The notes under the pieces: model-generated | Seen by the model: only the letters and a program-made list of their open reading frames with translations | The model's database searches: none | Told to the model about the DNA's origin: nothing | NCBI GenBank assembly: GCA_001824455.1 | Contig: MHXL01000097.1 | Coordinates: 16,021 to 30,405 of the forward strand | Direction of reading: 5' to 3' | Origin: Desulfuromonadaceae bacterium GWB2_53_15 | GTDB taxonomy: Bacteria > Desulfobacterota > Desulfuromonadia > Geobacterales > Pseudopelobacteraceae | DNA length: 14,385 nucleotides | Part shown: piece by piece, positions 9,006 through 14,385 of the stretch | Layout: the number at the start of each line of letters is the position of its first letter | Numbering within the stretch: the stretch's first letter is position 1 | Translations under genes and position numbers: made by a program

Positions 9006-9494
9006 TTGAGTAGAATTAATCCGGCAGAACTGAATCTTACTGACCGTGTAGTACATATCAGTCGTGTCGCAAAAGTTGTGAAGGGTGGTCGTCGTTTCAG
9101 CTTTTCGGCTTTGATTGTAGTCGGTGACGGTAGTGGACATGTTGGTTATGGCCTTGGCAAAGCTAATGAGGTGCCAGAGGCAATCAGGAAGGGTGTAGAA
9201 CAAGCTAAAAAGAATCTTATTAAGGTTCCTGTCAACCAGAGTCAATCAATCCCTTTCGAGATTGAAGGAAAATTTGGTGCAGGTAAACTTCTGATGAAAC
9301 CGGCTTCTGCAGGTACTGGTGTTATTGCAGGTGGTGCCGCTCGGGCTATATTTGAAGCTGCTGGCATCAATAATATTCTTTCCAAATGCCTTGGTTCTAA
9401 CAACCCTCACAATGTTGTAAAGGCTGCTTTTGATGGGCTTAAAAGGCTTAAAACACCAGAAGATATTGCTGCACGTCGCGGTTTGACAGAATAA
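9006..9494 (+). CDS. rpsE: 30S ribosomal protein S5, TTG start
   Basis: S5 lines the mRNA entry channel with S3 and S4 and affects decoding accuracy. The open frame extends upstream through rplR, but the family N-terminus starts at the TTG at 9006 ([18 protein letters not shown]), with GGAGG six bases before it. That gives 162 residues, a usual S5 length. The double-stranded-RNA-binding-like domain is visible as [20 protein letters not shown], then [17 protein letters not shown], then [20 protein letters not shown]. It ends in [12 protein letters not shown]. Confidence 0.96.
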   Translation: MSRINPAELNLTDRVVHISRVAKVVKGGRRFSFSALIVVGDGSGHVGYGLGKANEVPEAIRKGVEQAKKNLIKVPVNQSQSIPFEIEGKFGAGKLLMKPASAGTGVIAGGAARAIFEAAGINNILSKCLGSNNPHNVVKAAFDGLKRLKTPEDIAARRGLTE

Positions 9495-9516
9495 AAACAT
9501 TGAGGTGGACCTAATT

Positions 9517-9696
9517 ATGAGCGCAAAACTGCGTGTTACACTCGTCAAAAGCACAATAGGCAAGCCCAAAAAACATCGTGATATCGTAGCTGGTCTTGGT
9601 TTGCGTAGGCTTAATAAGACGATTGAACTTCAAGACACCCCTGAAGTTCGGGGAATGATTGCGAAGATAAACCATATGTTACATATCGCACAGTAA
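9517..9696 (+). CDS. rpmD: 50S ribosomal protein L30
   Basis: L30 is a small large-subunit protein that many bacteria carry between S5 and L15. I place the start at the ATG at 9517 (59 residues, MSAKLRVTLVKSTIGKPKKH). A GTG four codons upstream (9505) falls inside the GAGGTGG ribosome binding site and is unlikely. The core VAGLGLRRLNKTIELQDTPE is conserved, as is the C-terminal helix MIAKINHMLHI. Confidence 0.96.
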   Translation: MSAKLRVTLVKSTIGKPKKHRDIVAGLGLRRLNKTIELQDTPEVRGMIAKINHMLHIAQ

Positions 9697-9711
9697 AAAA
9701 GGGTGGATATA

Positions 9712-10155
9712 ATGGATTTAAATACACTCAAACCTGCAATGGGTTCGACCAAGAAAAGAAAACGTATTGGACGTGGTACTGGTTCAGGGCACGGAAAGAC
9801 TGCAACTAAAGGACACAAGGGTCAGAAGGCTCGTTCTGGTGGTAGTATAAAAGCAGGGTTCGAAGGCGGCCAAATGCCATTGCAGCGCCGGCTACCAAAA
9901 CGTGGATTTACACCTGTAGAGCGCTTAGAATATGCTGTGGTAAATCTTAAACAGCTAGATGTATTTGAGGTTGGAGCAATAATTAATTTAGAAACCCTTA
10001 TAGAAATGGGACTGGTTAACCGCTCTAATGTGAATGTAAAAATTCTTGGAAATGGTGATATAGCAAAGCCACTCAAGGTAGTAGCTACAAAGTTTAGTCA
10101 ATCTGCAAAGGATAAAATTACTGCAGCAGGCGGAACTTTTGAGGAGAAACTATAG
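9712..10155 (+). CDS. rplO: 50S ribosomal protein L15
   Basis: L15 is a late-assembling protein with a long, basic, glycine-rich N-terminal extension that threads through 23S rRNA. The ATG at 9712 gives 147 residues and begins [24 protein letters not shown] at 9703 lies inside the AGGGTGG site and is rejected. The signature [22 protein letters not shown] is present from about residue 21, and [16 protein letters not shown] follows. The C-terminal globular domain is intact. Its stop codon shares one base with the secY start. Confidence 0.97.
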   Translation: MDLNTLKPAMGSTKKRKRIGRGTGSGHGKTATKGHKGQKARSGGSIKAGFEGGQMPLQRRLPKRGFTPVERLEYAVVNLKQLDVFEVGAIINLETLIEMGLVNRSNVNVKILGNGDIAKPLKVVATKFSQSAKDKITAAGGTFEEKL

Positions 10156-11462
10156 TGCTTGAAGCACTTAAGAATATATTTAAAATTCCTGAACTTAAGA
10201 AAAGAGTTCTGTTTTCTTTGGGCATGCTTGCTGTATACCGTATTGGATGTCATATCCCAACTCCAGGTATTGACCGTATAGCTCTGTCTCATTTTTTCAA
10301 GCAGGCCCAAGGAACGCTCCTAGGCCTTTTTGACATGTTTTCTGGAGGGGCGCTTGAGCGTCTCAGCGTTTTTGCTCTGGGAATAATGCCGTATATTTCA
10401 TCATCTATCATATTTCAATTGCTTACGGTTGTAGTTCCTGCGATAGAGAAGCTTTCTAAAGAAGGTGAGTCAGGGCGTAAAAAGATAATCCAATATACTC
10501 GTTACGGTACAGTCGTTTTGAGCGTTGTACAGGGTCTTGGCATTGCTATAGGTTTGGAAAGTATGCGTGGGCCGGCTGGTGAACTGGTTGTGCCTAGCGC
10601 AGGATGGTCATTTAGGCTTATGACGGTTCTTACACTCACGGCAGGCACTGCATTTATTATGTGGTTAGGTGAACAAATGTCCGAGAAAGGGATTGGTAAT
10701 GGTATATCCCTTATCATTTTTGCTGGAATTGTGGTTGGGATACCGACTGCGCTTGGGAATACTATAAAATTACTCAATGCTGGACAGATTTCTTTATTTG
10801 TTATTATATTTGTTCTGGCGCTTATGTTTGCGGTTATCGCAGGTATAGTTTTCGTGGAACGTGGACAGCGAAGGCTTCCTATTCACTACGCCAAAAGAGT
10901 CGTTGGTCTTAAGACGTTTAATGCTCAGTCGTCTCATTTGCCACTAAAAGTTAATATGGCTGGAGTAATACCGCCTATCTTTGCTTCTTCAATAATAATG
11001 TTCCCTGCGACAATTGCTAATTTTATAAATATTCCTTGGGTTCAGCAGGCGGCTAAAAGTCTATCACCTGGAAATTGGGCATATAATGTTTTTTATGTTG
11101 TCTTTATTGTGTTTTTCTGTTATTTCTATACGGCTGTAACTTTTAATCCTGTAGATGTTGCAGAAAATATAAAAAAACATGGTGGTTATATTCCAGGGAT
11201 TAGGCCTGGTAAGGAAACGTCTGATTTTATGGATAGTGTTCTTACGCGACTTACTTTTGCTGGGGCCATTTACATCTCCGTTGTTTGCGTTCTGCCGTCT
11301 ATTCTGATTGGAAAATTTAATCTGCCGTTCTATTTTGGCGGGACGGCTTTGTTGATTGCTGTTGGTGTTGGTATGGATACTGTAGCTCAGATAGAGTCGC
11401 ATTTAATTACCCGTAATTATGAGGGGTTTTTAAAAGGTGTTAGAATTAGGGGTAGAAAGTAA
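10155..11462 (+). CDS. secY: Protein translocase subunit SecY, GTG start
   Basis: SecY is the channel-forming subunit of the inner-membrane Sec translocon. The 435 residues fit its ten-helix plan. Landmarks are [13 protein letters not shown] after the first helix, the plug and second-helix region [27 protein letters not shown] (residues 59-85), [14 protein letters not shown] (172-184), the cytoplasmic loop [10 protein letters not shown] (239-248) with [14 protein letters not shown], and PGIRPGKET (347-355). The GTG start overlaps the rplO stop by one base (TAGTG), with GAGGAG at 10141-10146 inside rplO, so translation is probably coupled. Sequence is notably T-rich. Two terminator-like hairpins lie in codons 50-73. 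Confidence 0.98.
   Translation: MLEALKNIFKIPELKKRVLFSLGMLAVYRIGCHIPTPGIDRIALSHFFKQAQGTLLGLFDMFSGGALERLSVFALGIMPYISSSIIFQLLTVVVPAIEKLSKEGESGRKKIIQYTRYGTVVLSVVQGLGIAIGLESMRGPAGELVVPSAGWSFRLMTVLTLTAGTAFIMWLGEQMSEKGIGNGISLIIFAGIVVGIPTALGNTIKLLNAGQISLFVIIFVLALMFAVIAGIVFVERGQRRLPIHYAKRVVGLKTFNAQSSHLPLKVNMAGVIPPIFASSIIMFPATIANFINIPWVQQAAKSLSPGNWAYNVFYVVFIVFFCYFYTAVTFNPVDVAENIKKHGGYIPGIRPGKETSDFMDSVLTRLTFAGAIYISVVCVLPSILIGKFNLPFYFGGTALLIAVGVGMDTVAQIESHLITRNYEGFLKGVRIRGRK
10303..10331 (+). terminator. Terminator-like hairpin 1 within secY
   Basis: AGGCC (10303-10307) pairs with GGCCT (10323-10327). Inside it, AGGA (10310-10313) pairs with TCCT (10318-10321) around an ACGC loop. The internal loop is small (two bases against one). 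Five T residues span 10327-10331. The element is inside secY codons 50-59. It is a plausible intrinsic terminator shape but active translation would normally prevent it from acting. Role is inference. Confidence 0.25.
10351..10373 (+). terminator. Terminator-like hairpin 2 within secY
   Basis: CGC (10351-10353) and TGAG (10355-10358) pair with CTCA (10362-10365) and GCG (10366-10368), with one bulged T and a three-base loop. TTTTT follows at 10369-10373. The GGGG run just before the stem could add G-U pairs with the T run. It lies 20 bases after hairpin 1, in secY codons 66-73. Termination activity is not shown. Confidence 0.22.
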
Positions 11463-11463
11463 T

Positions 11464-12126
11464 ATGAACCTGATTCTTTTTGGTCCGCCTGGTGCTGGTA
11501 AAGGTACACAGGCGCAGTTTATAGTTGAGCGCCTAGGTGTCCCCCAGGTGTCTACTGGTGACATGTTGAGAGCTGCAGTTAAAGCGCAAACACCGCTTGG
11601 AATAATGGCAAAAAAGATCATGGATTCAGGTGGTCTTGTATCGGATGATGTTGTTATGGCTATTGTTAAGGATCGTCTCGCGCAACCTGATTGTGAAAAC
11701 GGTTTTGTTTTAGATGGCTTTCCTAGGACTATTGCTCAAGCAGATGCTTTAGACAAGATGTTAGTCGAAATCGGACGTGAGATAGATTGCGTAATTTCGA
11801 TGGAGCTAGATGATTCTCAAATTATTCAACGTCTATCTGGTAGGCGTACTTGCTCTGTTTGTGGAAAAGGGTATCACCTTACATATGATCCGCCAGCAAG
11901 CGTAGATCAGTGTACCTTGTGTGGTGGTCCTTTAGTTCAGCGAGATGATGATCGGGAGCGTACCATTATAAATAGACTCGATGTTTATGCTCGGCAGACA
12001 GCACCCTTAAAAGATTACTACGAGCAGTCTGGTTTGTTGCGCCATATCGAAGGTTGTGGATCTATAAAAGAAATTCAGCTTCAGATCAGCAGTTTGCTCG
12101 AAGGGCGACAAGGTGATCATTCTTAA
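11464..12126 (+). CDS. adk: Adenylate kinase with zinc-type LID
   Basis: Adk interconverts ATP, AMP and ADP and balances the adenylate pool in the cytoplasm. The ATG at 11464, one base after the secY stop, gives 220 residues starting MNLILFGPPGAGKGTQ. The P-loop is at residues 7-15, the AMP-binding STGDMLR at 30-36, and GFPRT at 85-89. The LID holds four cysteines, C130/C133 and C150/C153, as in zinc-stabilised adenylate kinases. Later, RDDDRERTIINRL carries the LID and core arginines. Its last 14 bases overlap map. A GTG-like upstream extension into secY is not family-like. Confidence 0.97.
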   Translation: MNLILFGPPGAGKGTQAQFIVERLGVPQVSTGDMLRAAVKAQTPLGIMAKKIMDSGGLVSDDVVMAIVKDRLAQPDCENGFVLDGFPRTIAQADALDKMLVEIGREIDCVISMELDDSQIIQRLSGRRTCSVCGKGYHLTYDPPASVDQCTLCGGPLVQRDDDRERTIINRLDVYARQTAPLKDYYEQSGLLRHIEGCGSIKEIQLQISSLLEGRQGDHS

Positions 12127-12859
12127 ATCTCCTCGTGAGATCGAAAGGATGAAAATTCCTTGTAAGATTGTCGCCGAAGTTCTTGCATTACTTAAAGAAC
12201 TGGTTAAGCCAGGCGTGACCACGCAAGATTTAGATTCCATAGCAAGTTGCGAAGTTAAAAAACATAAAGCTAAAGCAGCTTTTAAAGGTTATCATAATTA
12301 CCCCAATGCATTGTGCTGCTCGCCTAATAATCAAGTCGTTCATGGGATTCCAACTTCAATCCCGCTTAAAAACGGCGATATATTGAGTTTGGATTTTGGA
12401 GTTTTTTATGATGATTTTTATGGTGACGCAGCTATAACGGTACCTGTAGGTGACGTTTCTGATTTGGCAGCAACCCTTATTAAAGTCACTGAACAGTCTT
12501 TGTATGAGGGGGTTAGAAATGCAGTGCCTGGTGGTAGGTTGTTCGACGTGTCATACGCCATACAATCCTTTGTTGAATCTAAAGGTTTTTCTGTAGTACG
12601 TGATTTTGTTGGTCATGGTATTGGAAGATGTCTTCATGAGGATCCTCAGGTGCCAAATTTTGGTGTACCTGGTAAAGGTATTCTGCTTAAGCCGGGGATG
12701 GTTCTGGCTATAGAGCCAATGATTAATCAATTGGGGCATGATGTTCGAGTTTTAAAAGATGATTGGACTGTTGTAACTTGTGATGGTGGTCTTTCTGCAC
12801 ATTTCGAACATACAGTTGCCATTACAGATTCTGGACCGGTTATTTTGACATGTTTATAG
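12113..12859 (+). CDS. map: Methionine aminopeptidase type I, GTG start
   Basis: Map removes the initiator methionine from nascent proteins after deformylation. The 248 residues form a single pita-bread domain without an N-terminal zinc or SH3 extension. The five metal ligands are D94, D105, H168, E201 and E232, and the substrate-binding histidine is H77 (VVHGIP). The start is a GTG giving MIILKSPREIERMK, the usual family beginning, with AAGGG at 12101-12105. It overlaps adk by 14 bases, which implies coupled translation. Codons are AT-rich (19 of 60 G+C at 12361-12420). Confidence 0.97.
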   Translation: MIILKSPREIERMKIPCKIVAEVLALLKELVKPGVTTQDLDSIASCEVKKHKAKAAFKGYHNYPNALCCSPNNQVVHGIPTSIPLKNGDILSLDFGVFYDDFYGDAAITVPVGDVSDLAATLIKVTEQSLYEGVRNAVPGGRLFDVSYAIQSFVESKGFSVVRDFVGHGIGRCLHEDPQVPNFGVPGKGILLKPGMVLAIEPMINQLGHDVRVLKDDWTVVTCDGGLSAHFEHTVAITDSGPVILTCL

Positions 12860-12878
12860 TGCATGTGAGGAGAGATAA

Positions 12879-12992
12879 ATGAAAGTTAGAGCTTCTGTGA
12901 AAAAAATTTGTGACAAATGCAAGATCATCAAGCGCAAAGGTGTTGTTCGTGTAATCTGTGACATTCCCAAACATTCACAGCGTCAGGGATGA
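12879..12992 (+). CDS. rpmJ: 50S ribosomal protein L36, zinc type
   Basis: L36 is the smallest ribosomal protein and stabilises 23S rRNA near the factor-binding region. The 37 residues begin [17 protein letters not shown] and end HSQRQG. The zinc ligands C11, C14, C27 and H32 are all present, so this is the C+ form. A GAGGAG site precedes the ATG. It lies 19 bases after map and 22 before rpsM. In many bacteria infA sits between map and rpmJ; there is no room for it here. Confidence 0.96.
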   Translation: MKVRASVKKICDKCKIIKRKGVVRVICDIPKHSQRQG

Positions 12993-12998
12993 GTAATT

Positions 12999-13006
12999 AA
13001 AGGAGG
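12999..13006 (+). promoter_or_regulatory. Strong ribosome binding site for TTG-start rpsM
   Basis: AAAGGAGG precedes the TTG at 13015 with eight bases between. It lies in the 22-base rpmJ-rpsM gap and supports the TTG as the S13 start. Confidence 0.8.
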
Positions 13007-13014
13007 ACTTTCAA

Positions 13015-13383
13015 TTGGCACGAATTGCAGGTATTGATTTACCAAAGAACAAGAGGATAGTCATCGCCCTAACTTATATTTTCGGTATAGGCCGGTCGAA
13101 AGCAGAACTAATCCTCACAGAATCTAAGATTGATCCGGAAACCCGTACCGATAAACTTACTGAGGCTGAGGTGTCGCGCCTGCGCGATGAAATCGACCGC
13201 AATTGTAAGGTTGAAGGTGACTTACGCCGTGAAGTTTCCATGAACATTAAAAGGCTTATGGATCTTGGTTGCTATCGTGGCCTTCGTCATAGAAAGGGAC
13301 TACCGGTTCGGGGGCAGCGTACTAAGACAAATTCTCGTACACGCAAAGGTCCTGCTCGTACTGTTGCAGGTAAAAAGAAATAA
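13015..13383 (+). CDS. rpsM: 30S ribosomal protein S13, TTG start
   Basis: S13 is in the 30S head, bridges to L5 and contacts P-site tRNA through its basic tail. The 122 residues begin [20 protein letters not shown], and this well-conserved N-terminus fixes the start at a TTG, eight bases after a full GGAGG. The helix-two-turns-helix region with [14 protein letters not shown] and the signature [20 protein letters not shown] are intact, as is the lysine-rich end. In E. coli the S4 repressor binds a pseudoknot upstream of rpsM; only 22 bases separate rpmJ and rpsM here. Confidence 0.97.
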   Translation: MARIAGIDLPKNKRIVIALTYIFGIGRSKAELILTESKIDPETRTDKLTEAEVSRLRDEIDRNCKVEGDLRREVSMNIKRLMDLGCYRGLRHRKGLPVRGQRTKTNSRTRKGPARTVAGKKK

Positions 13384-13408
13384 TCCCATTTAGCTTTGGA
13401 GAACACGA

Positions 13409-13804
13409 ATGGCAAGTCCAGCTAAGAAAGTCGTACGCAAGAAGAAAGAACGCAAAAATATTACGAATGGTGTTGCCCATATACAGGCGACTTTCAATAA
13501 TACCATTATTACCATCACAGATGCTGCTGGCAACGTGATTGCTTGGTCCACAGCAGGAGCTAAAGGTTTCAAAGGGTCACGAAAAAGCACGCCTTTCGCT
13601 GCACAAATTGCTGCTGAAGACTGTGCTAAAAAGGCTCAAGAACATGGACTAAGGAATGTAGAAGTATATGTTAAGGGTCCTGGTTCAGGCAGAGAGTCGG
13701 CACTTAGGGCGCTTCAGGCGGCAGGTTTTAATGTAAGTTTTATTAAGGATGTGACTCCAATTCCTCACAATGGATGCCGTCCTCCTAAGCGAAGAAGAGT
13801 TTAA
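13409..13804 (+). CDS. rpsK: 30S ribosomal protein S11
   Basis: S11 is on the 30S platform next to the E-site mRNA. The 131 residues have the basic N-terminus, [18 protein letters not shown], then [20 protein letters not shown], then [20 protein letters not shown], and end [18 protein letters not shown], the family signature. The Asn-Gly near the end is the site known to form isoaspartate in E. coli S11. A GGAG site precedes the ATG and the gap from rpsM is 25 bases. Confidence 0.98.
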   Translation: MASPAKKVVRKKKERKNITNGVAHIQATFNNTIITITDAAGNVIAWSTAGAKGFKGSRKSTPFAAQIAAEDCAKKAQEHGLRNVEVYVKGPGSGRESALRALQAAGFNVSFIKDVTPIPHNGCRPPKRRRV

Positions 13805-13817
13805 TTTATTAACCAAT

Positions 13818-13826
13818 AAAGGAGGT
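13818..13826 (+). promoter_or_regulatory. Strong ribosome binding site for TTG-start rpsD
   Basis: AAAGGAGGT is one of the best anti-Shine-Dalgarno matches in the window. Six bases separate its GGAGG core from the TTG at 13832. It adjoins a weak A-T-only inverted repeat (TTTATT/AATAAA, 13805-13820) that could partly sequester it. Confidence 0.8.
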
Positions 13827-13831
13827 TTTCA

Positions 13832-14385
13832 TTGGCTCGATATACAGGACCTTCATGCCGTCTGTGCAGAAGAGAGAACACGGAATTGTATTTGAAAGGC
13901 GATCGGTGTTATACCGATAAATGCGCAATTAAGCGCCGTAACTACCCTCCAGGGCAACACGGGCAAGCTCGCGTTAAAATATCTTCTTATGGCGTTCAGT
14001 TGCGTGAAAAACAAAAAGTTAGACGAATCTACGGTTTATTGGAAAAACAATTCCGTAGTTATTTTGCTGAAGCTGATCGCTTAAAGGGTGTTACCGGTGA
14101 GAATCTTCTTTCACTCCTTGAGCGTCGTCTTGATAATGTTGTGTATAGACTTGGTTTTGCTTCTTCTAGAACAGAATCGCGTCAACTAGTTCGTCATGGC
14201 CATTTTACTTTAAATGGCAGGAAGGTGAACATTCCTTCAATACAACTCAAATCAGGTGATGTTATAGAATTGCGTGAAAAGAGCAAGAAAATAGCCTCCG
14301 TCAATGATTCACTGGAAGCGGTTGTTCGACGTGGAATTCCTCAGTGGCTTGAGCTAGATCGTGATACCTTCAAAGGAAATCTCAA
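13832..14385 (+). CDS. rpsD: 30S ribosomal protein S4, zinc type, TTG start, 3' end cut by window
   Basis: S4 nucleates 30S body assembly, lines the mRNA entry channel and represses the alpha operon in E. coli. The frame begins at a TTG ([19 protein letters not shown]) and stays open to the window end, 184 codons of a family that usually has a little over 200. Zinc-type cysteines C9, C12, C26 and C31 are present, as in Bacillus-type S4. NYPPGQHGQ follows. The S4 RNA-binding domain is visible as [20 protein letters not shown] and [12 protein letters not shown]. The expected next genes are rpoA and rplQ, outside the window. Confidence 0.96.
   Translation, partial: MARYTGPSCRLCRRENTELYLKGDRCYTDKCAIKRRNYPPGQHGQARVKISSYGVQLREKQKVRRIYGLLEKQFRSYFAEADRLKGVTGENLLSLLERRLDNVVYRLGFASSRTESRQLVRHGHFTLNGRKVNIPSIQLKSGDVIELREKSKKIASVNDSLEAVVRRGIPQWLELDRDTFKGNL

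Noticed and set aside
10684..10716. GGGAT/ATCCC pair before a T run in secY, considered as a third terminator
   Set aside because: Five-base stem with a 12-base loop, and the T run is not adjacent to the stem.
11404..11419. Near-perfect palindrome TAATTAC-CC-GTAATTA near the end of secY
   Set aside because: It encodes conserved SecY tail residues, forms at best a six-pair A-T stem, and has no partner copy elsewhere in the window.
12845..12873. Perfect TTGACA at the end of map, a possible promoter for rpmJ and the alpha genes
   Set aside because: At 16-18 base spacing the sequence is GAGGAG/AGGAGA/GGAGAG, with nothing like TATAAT; the nearest candidate (GATAAA) is 23 bases away. A promoter here remains possible for another sigma factor but is not supported.
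13805..13820. Inverted repeat TTTATT-AACC-AATAAA next to the rpsD ribosome binding site, a possible S4 autoregulation hairpin
   Set aside because: Six A-T pairs only, too weak to hold much structure; such repeats are common in AT-rich gaps.

Overview
The window is one long, tightly packed, all-forward ribosomal protein cluster: the 3' part of tuf (EF-Tu), then the S10, spc and front of the alpha operons joined without a break. There are 29 genes, two of them cut by the window edges. The largest gap between genes is under 40 bases, and several neighbours overlap or almost touch (rplD/rplW, rplP/rpmC, rplO/secY, secY/adk, adk/map). I see no tRNA, rRNA, mobile element, CRISPR array, long repeat or reverse-strand gene.

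Organism. The gene order tuf-S10-spc-secY-adk-map-rpmJ-alpha, an EF-Tu of Geobacter/Pelobacter/Desulfuromonas type, a 108-residue L24 with a C-terminal zinc ribbon, and a zinc-type S14 all suggest a bacterium of the former Deltaproteobacteria (Desulfuromonadales/Geobacterales group). This is inference from remembered family sequences, not a search. Base composition is moderate. It is clearly higher in tuf (two 60-base lines counted at 55% and 62% G+C) and falls to about 30-33% in sampled lines of rplO, secY and map.

Layout. Bases 1-1142: tuf, missing about 17 N-terminal residues. Bases 1161-5841: S10 operon genes rpsJ, rplC, rplD, rplW, rplB, rpsS, rplV, rpsC, rplP, rpmC, then rpsQ to 6102. 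Bases 6120-10155: spc genes rplN, rplX, rplE, rpsN, rpsH, rplF, rplR, rpsE, rpmD, rplO. Bases 10155-12859: secY, adk and map, i.e. membrane insertion, nucleotide balance and N-terminal methionine removal. Bases 12879-14385: rpmJ, rpsM, rpsK and the first 184 codons of rpsD. The genes together make much of both ribosomal subunits plus the factors that deliver tRNA, export nascent chains and trim their N-termini.

Points for a second look. No new system is visible; this is a core housekeeping locus. The most interesting signals are: (1) four UUG start codons, all on small-subunit genes (S3, S5, S13, S4) and all paired with a full GGAGG ribosome binding site; (2) three terminator-like hairpin-plus-T structures inside coding sequence, one at the end of rplR and two in tandem early in secY; (3) the composition step between tuf and the rest; (4) five predicted zinc proteins in one transcription unit.
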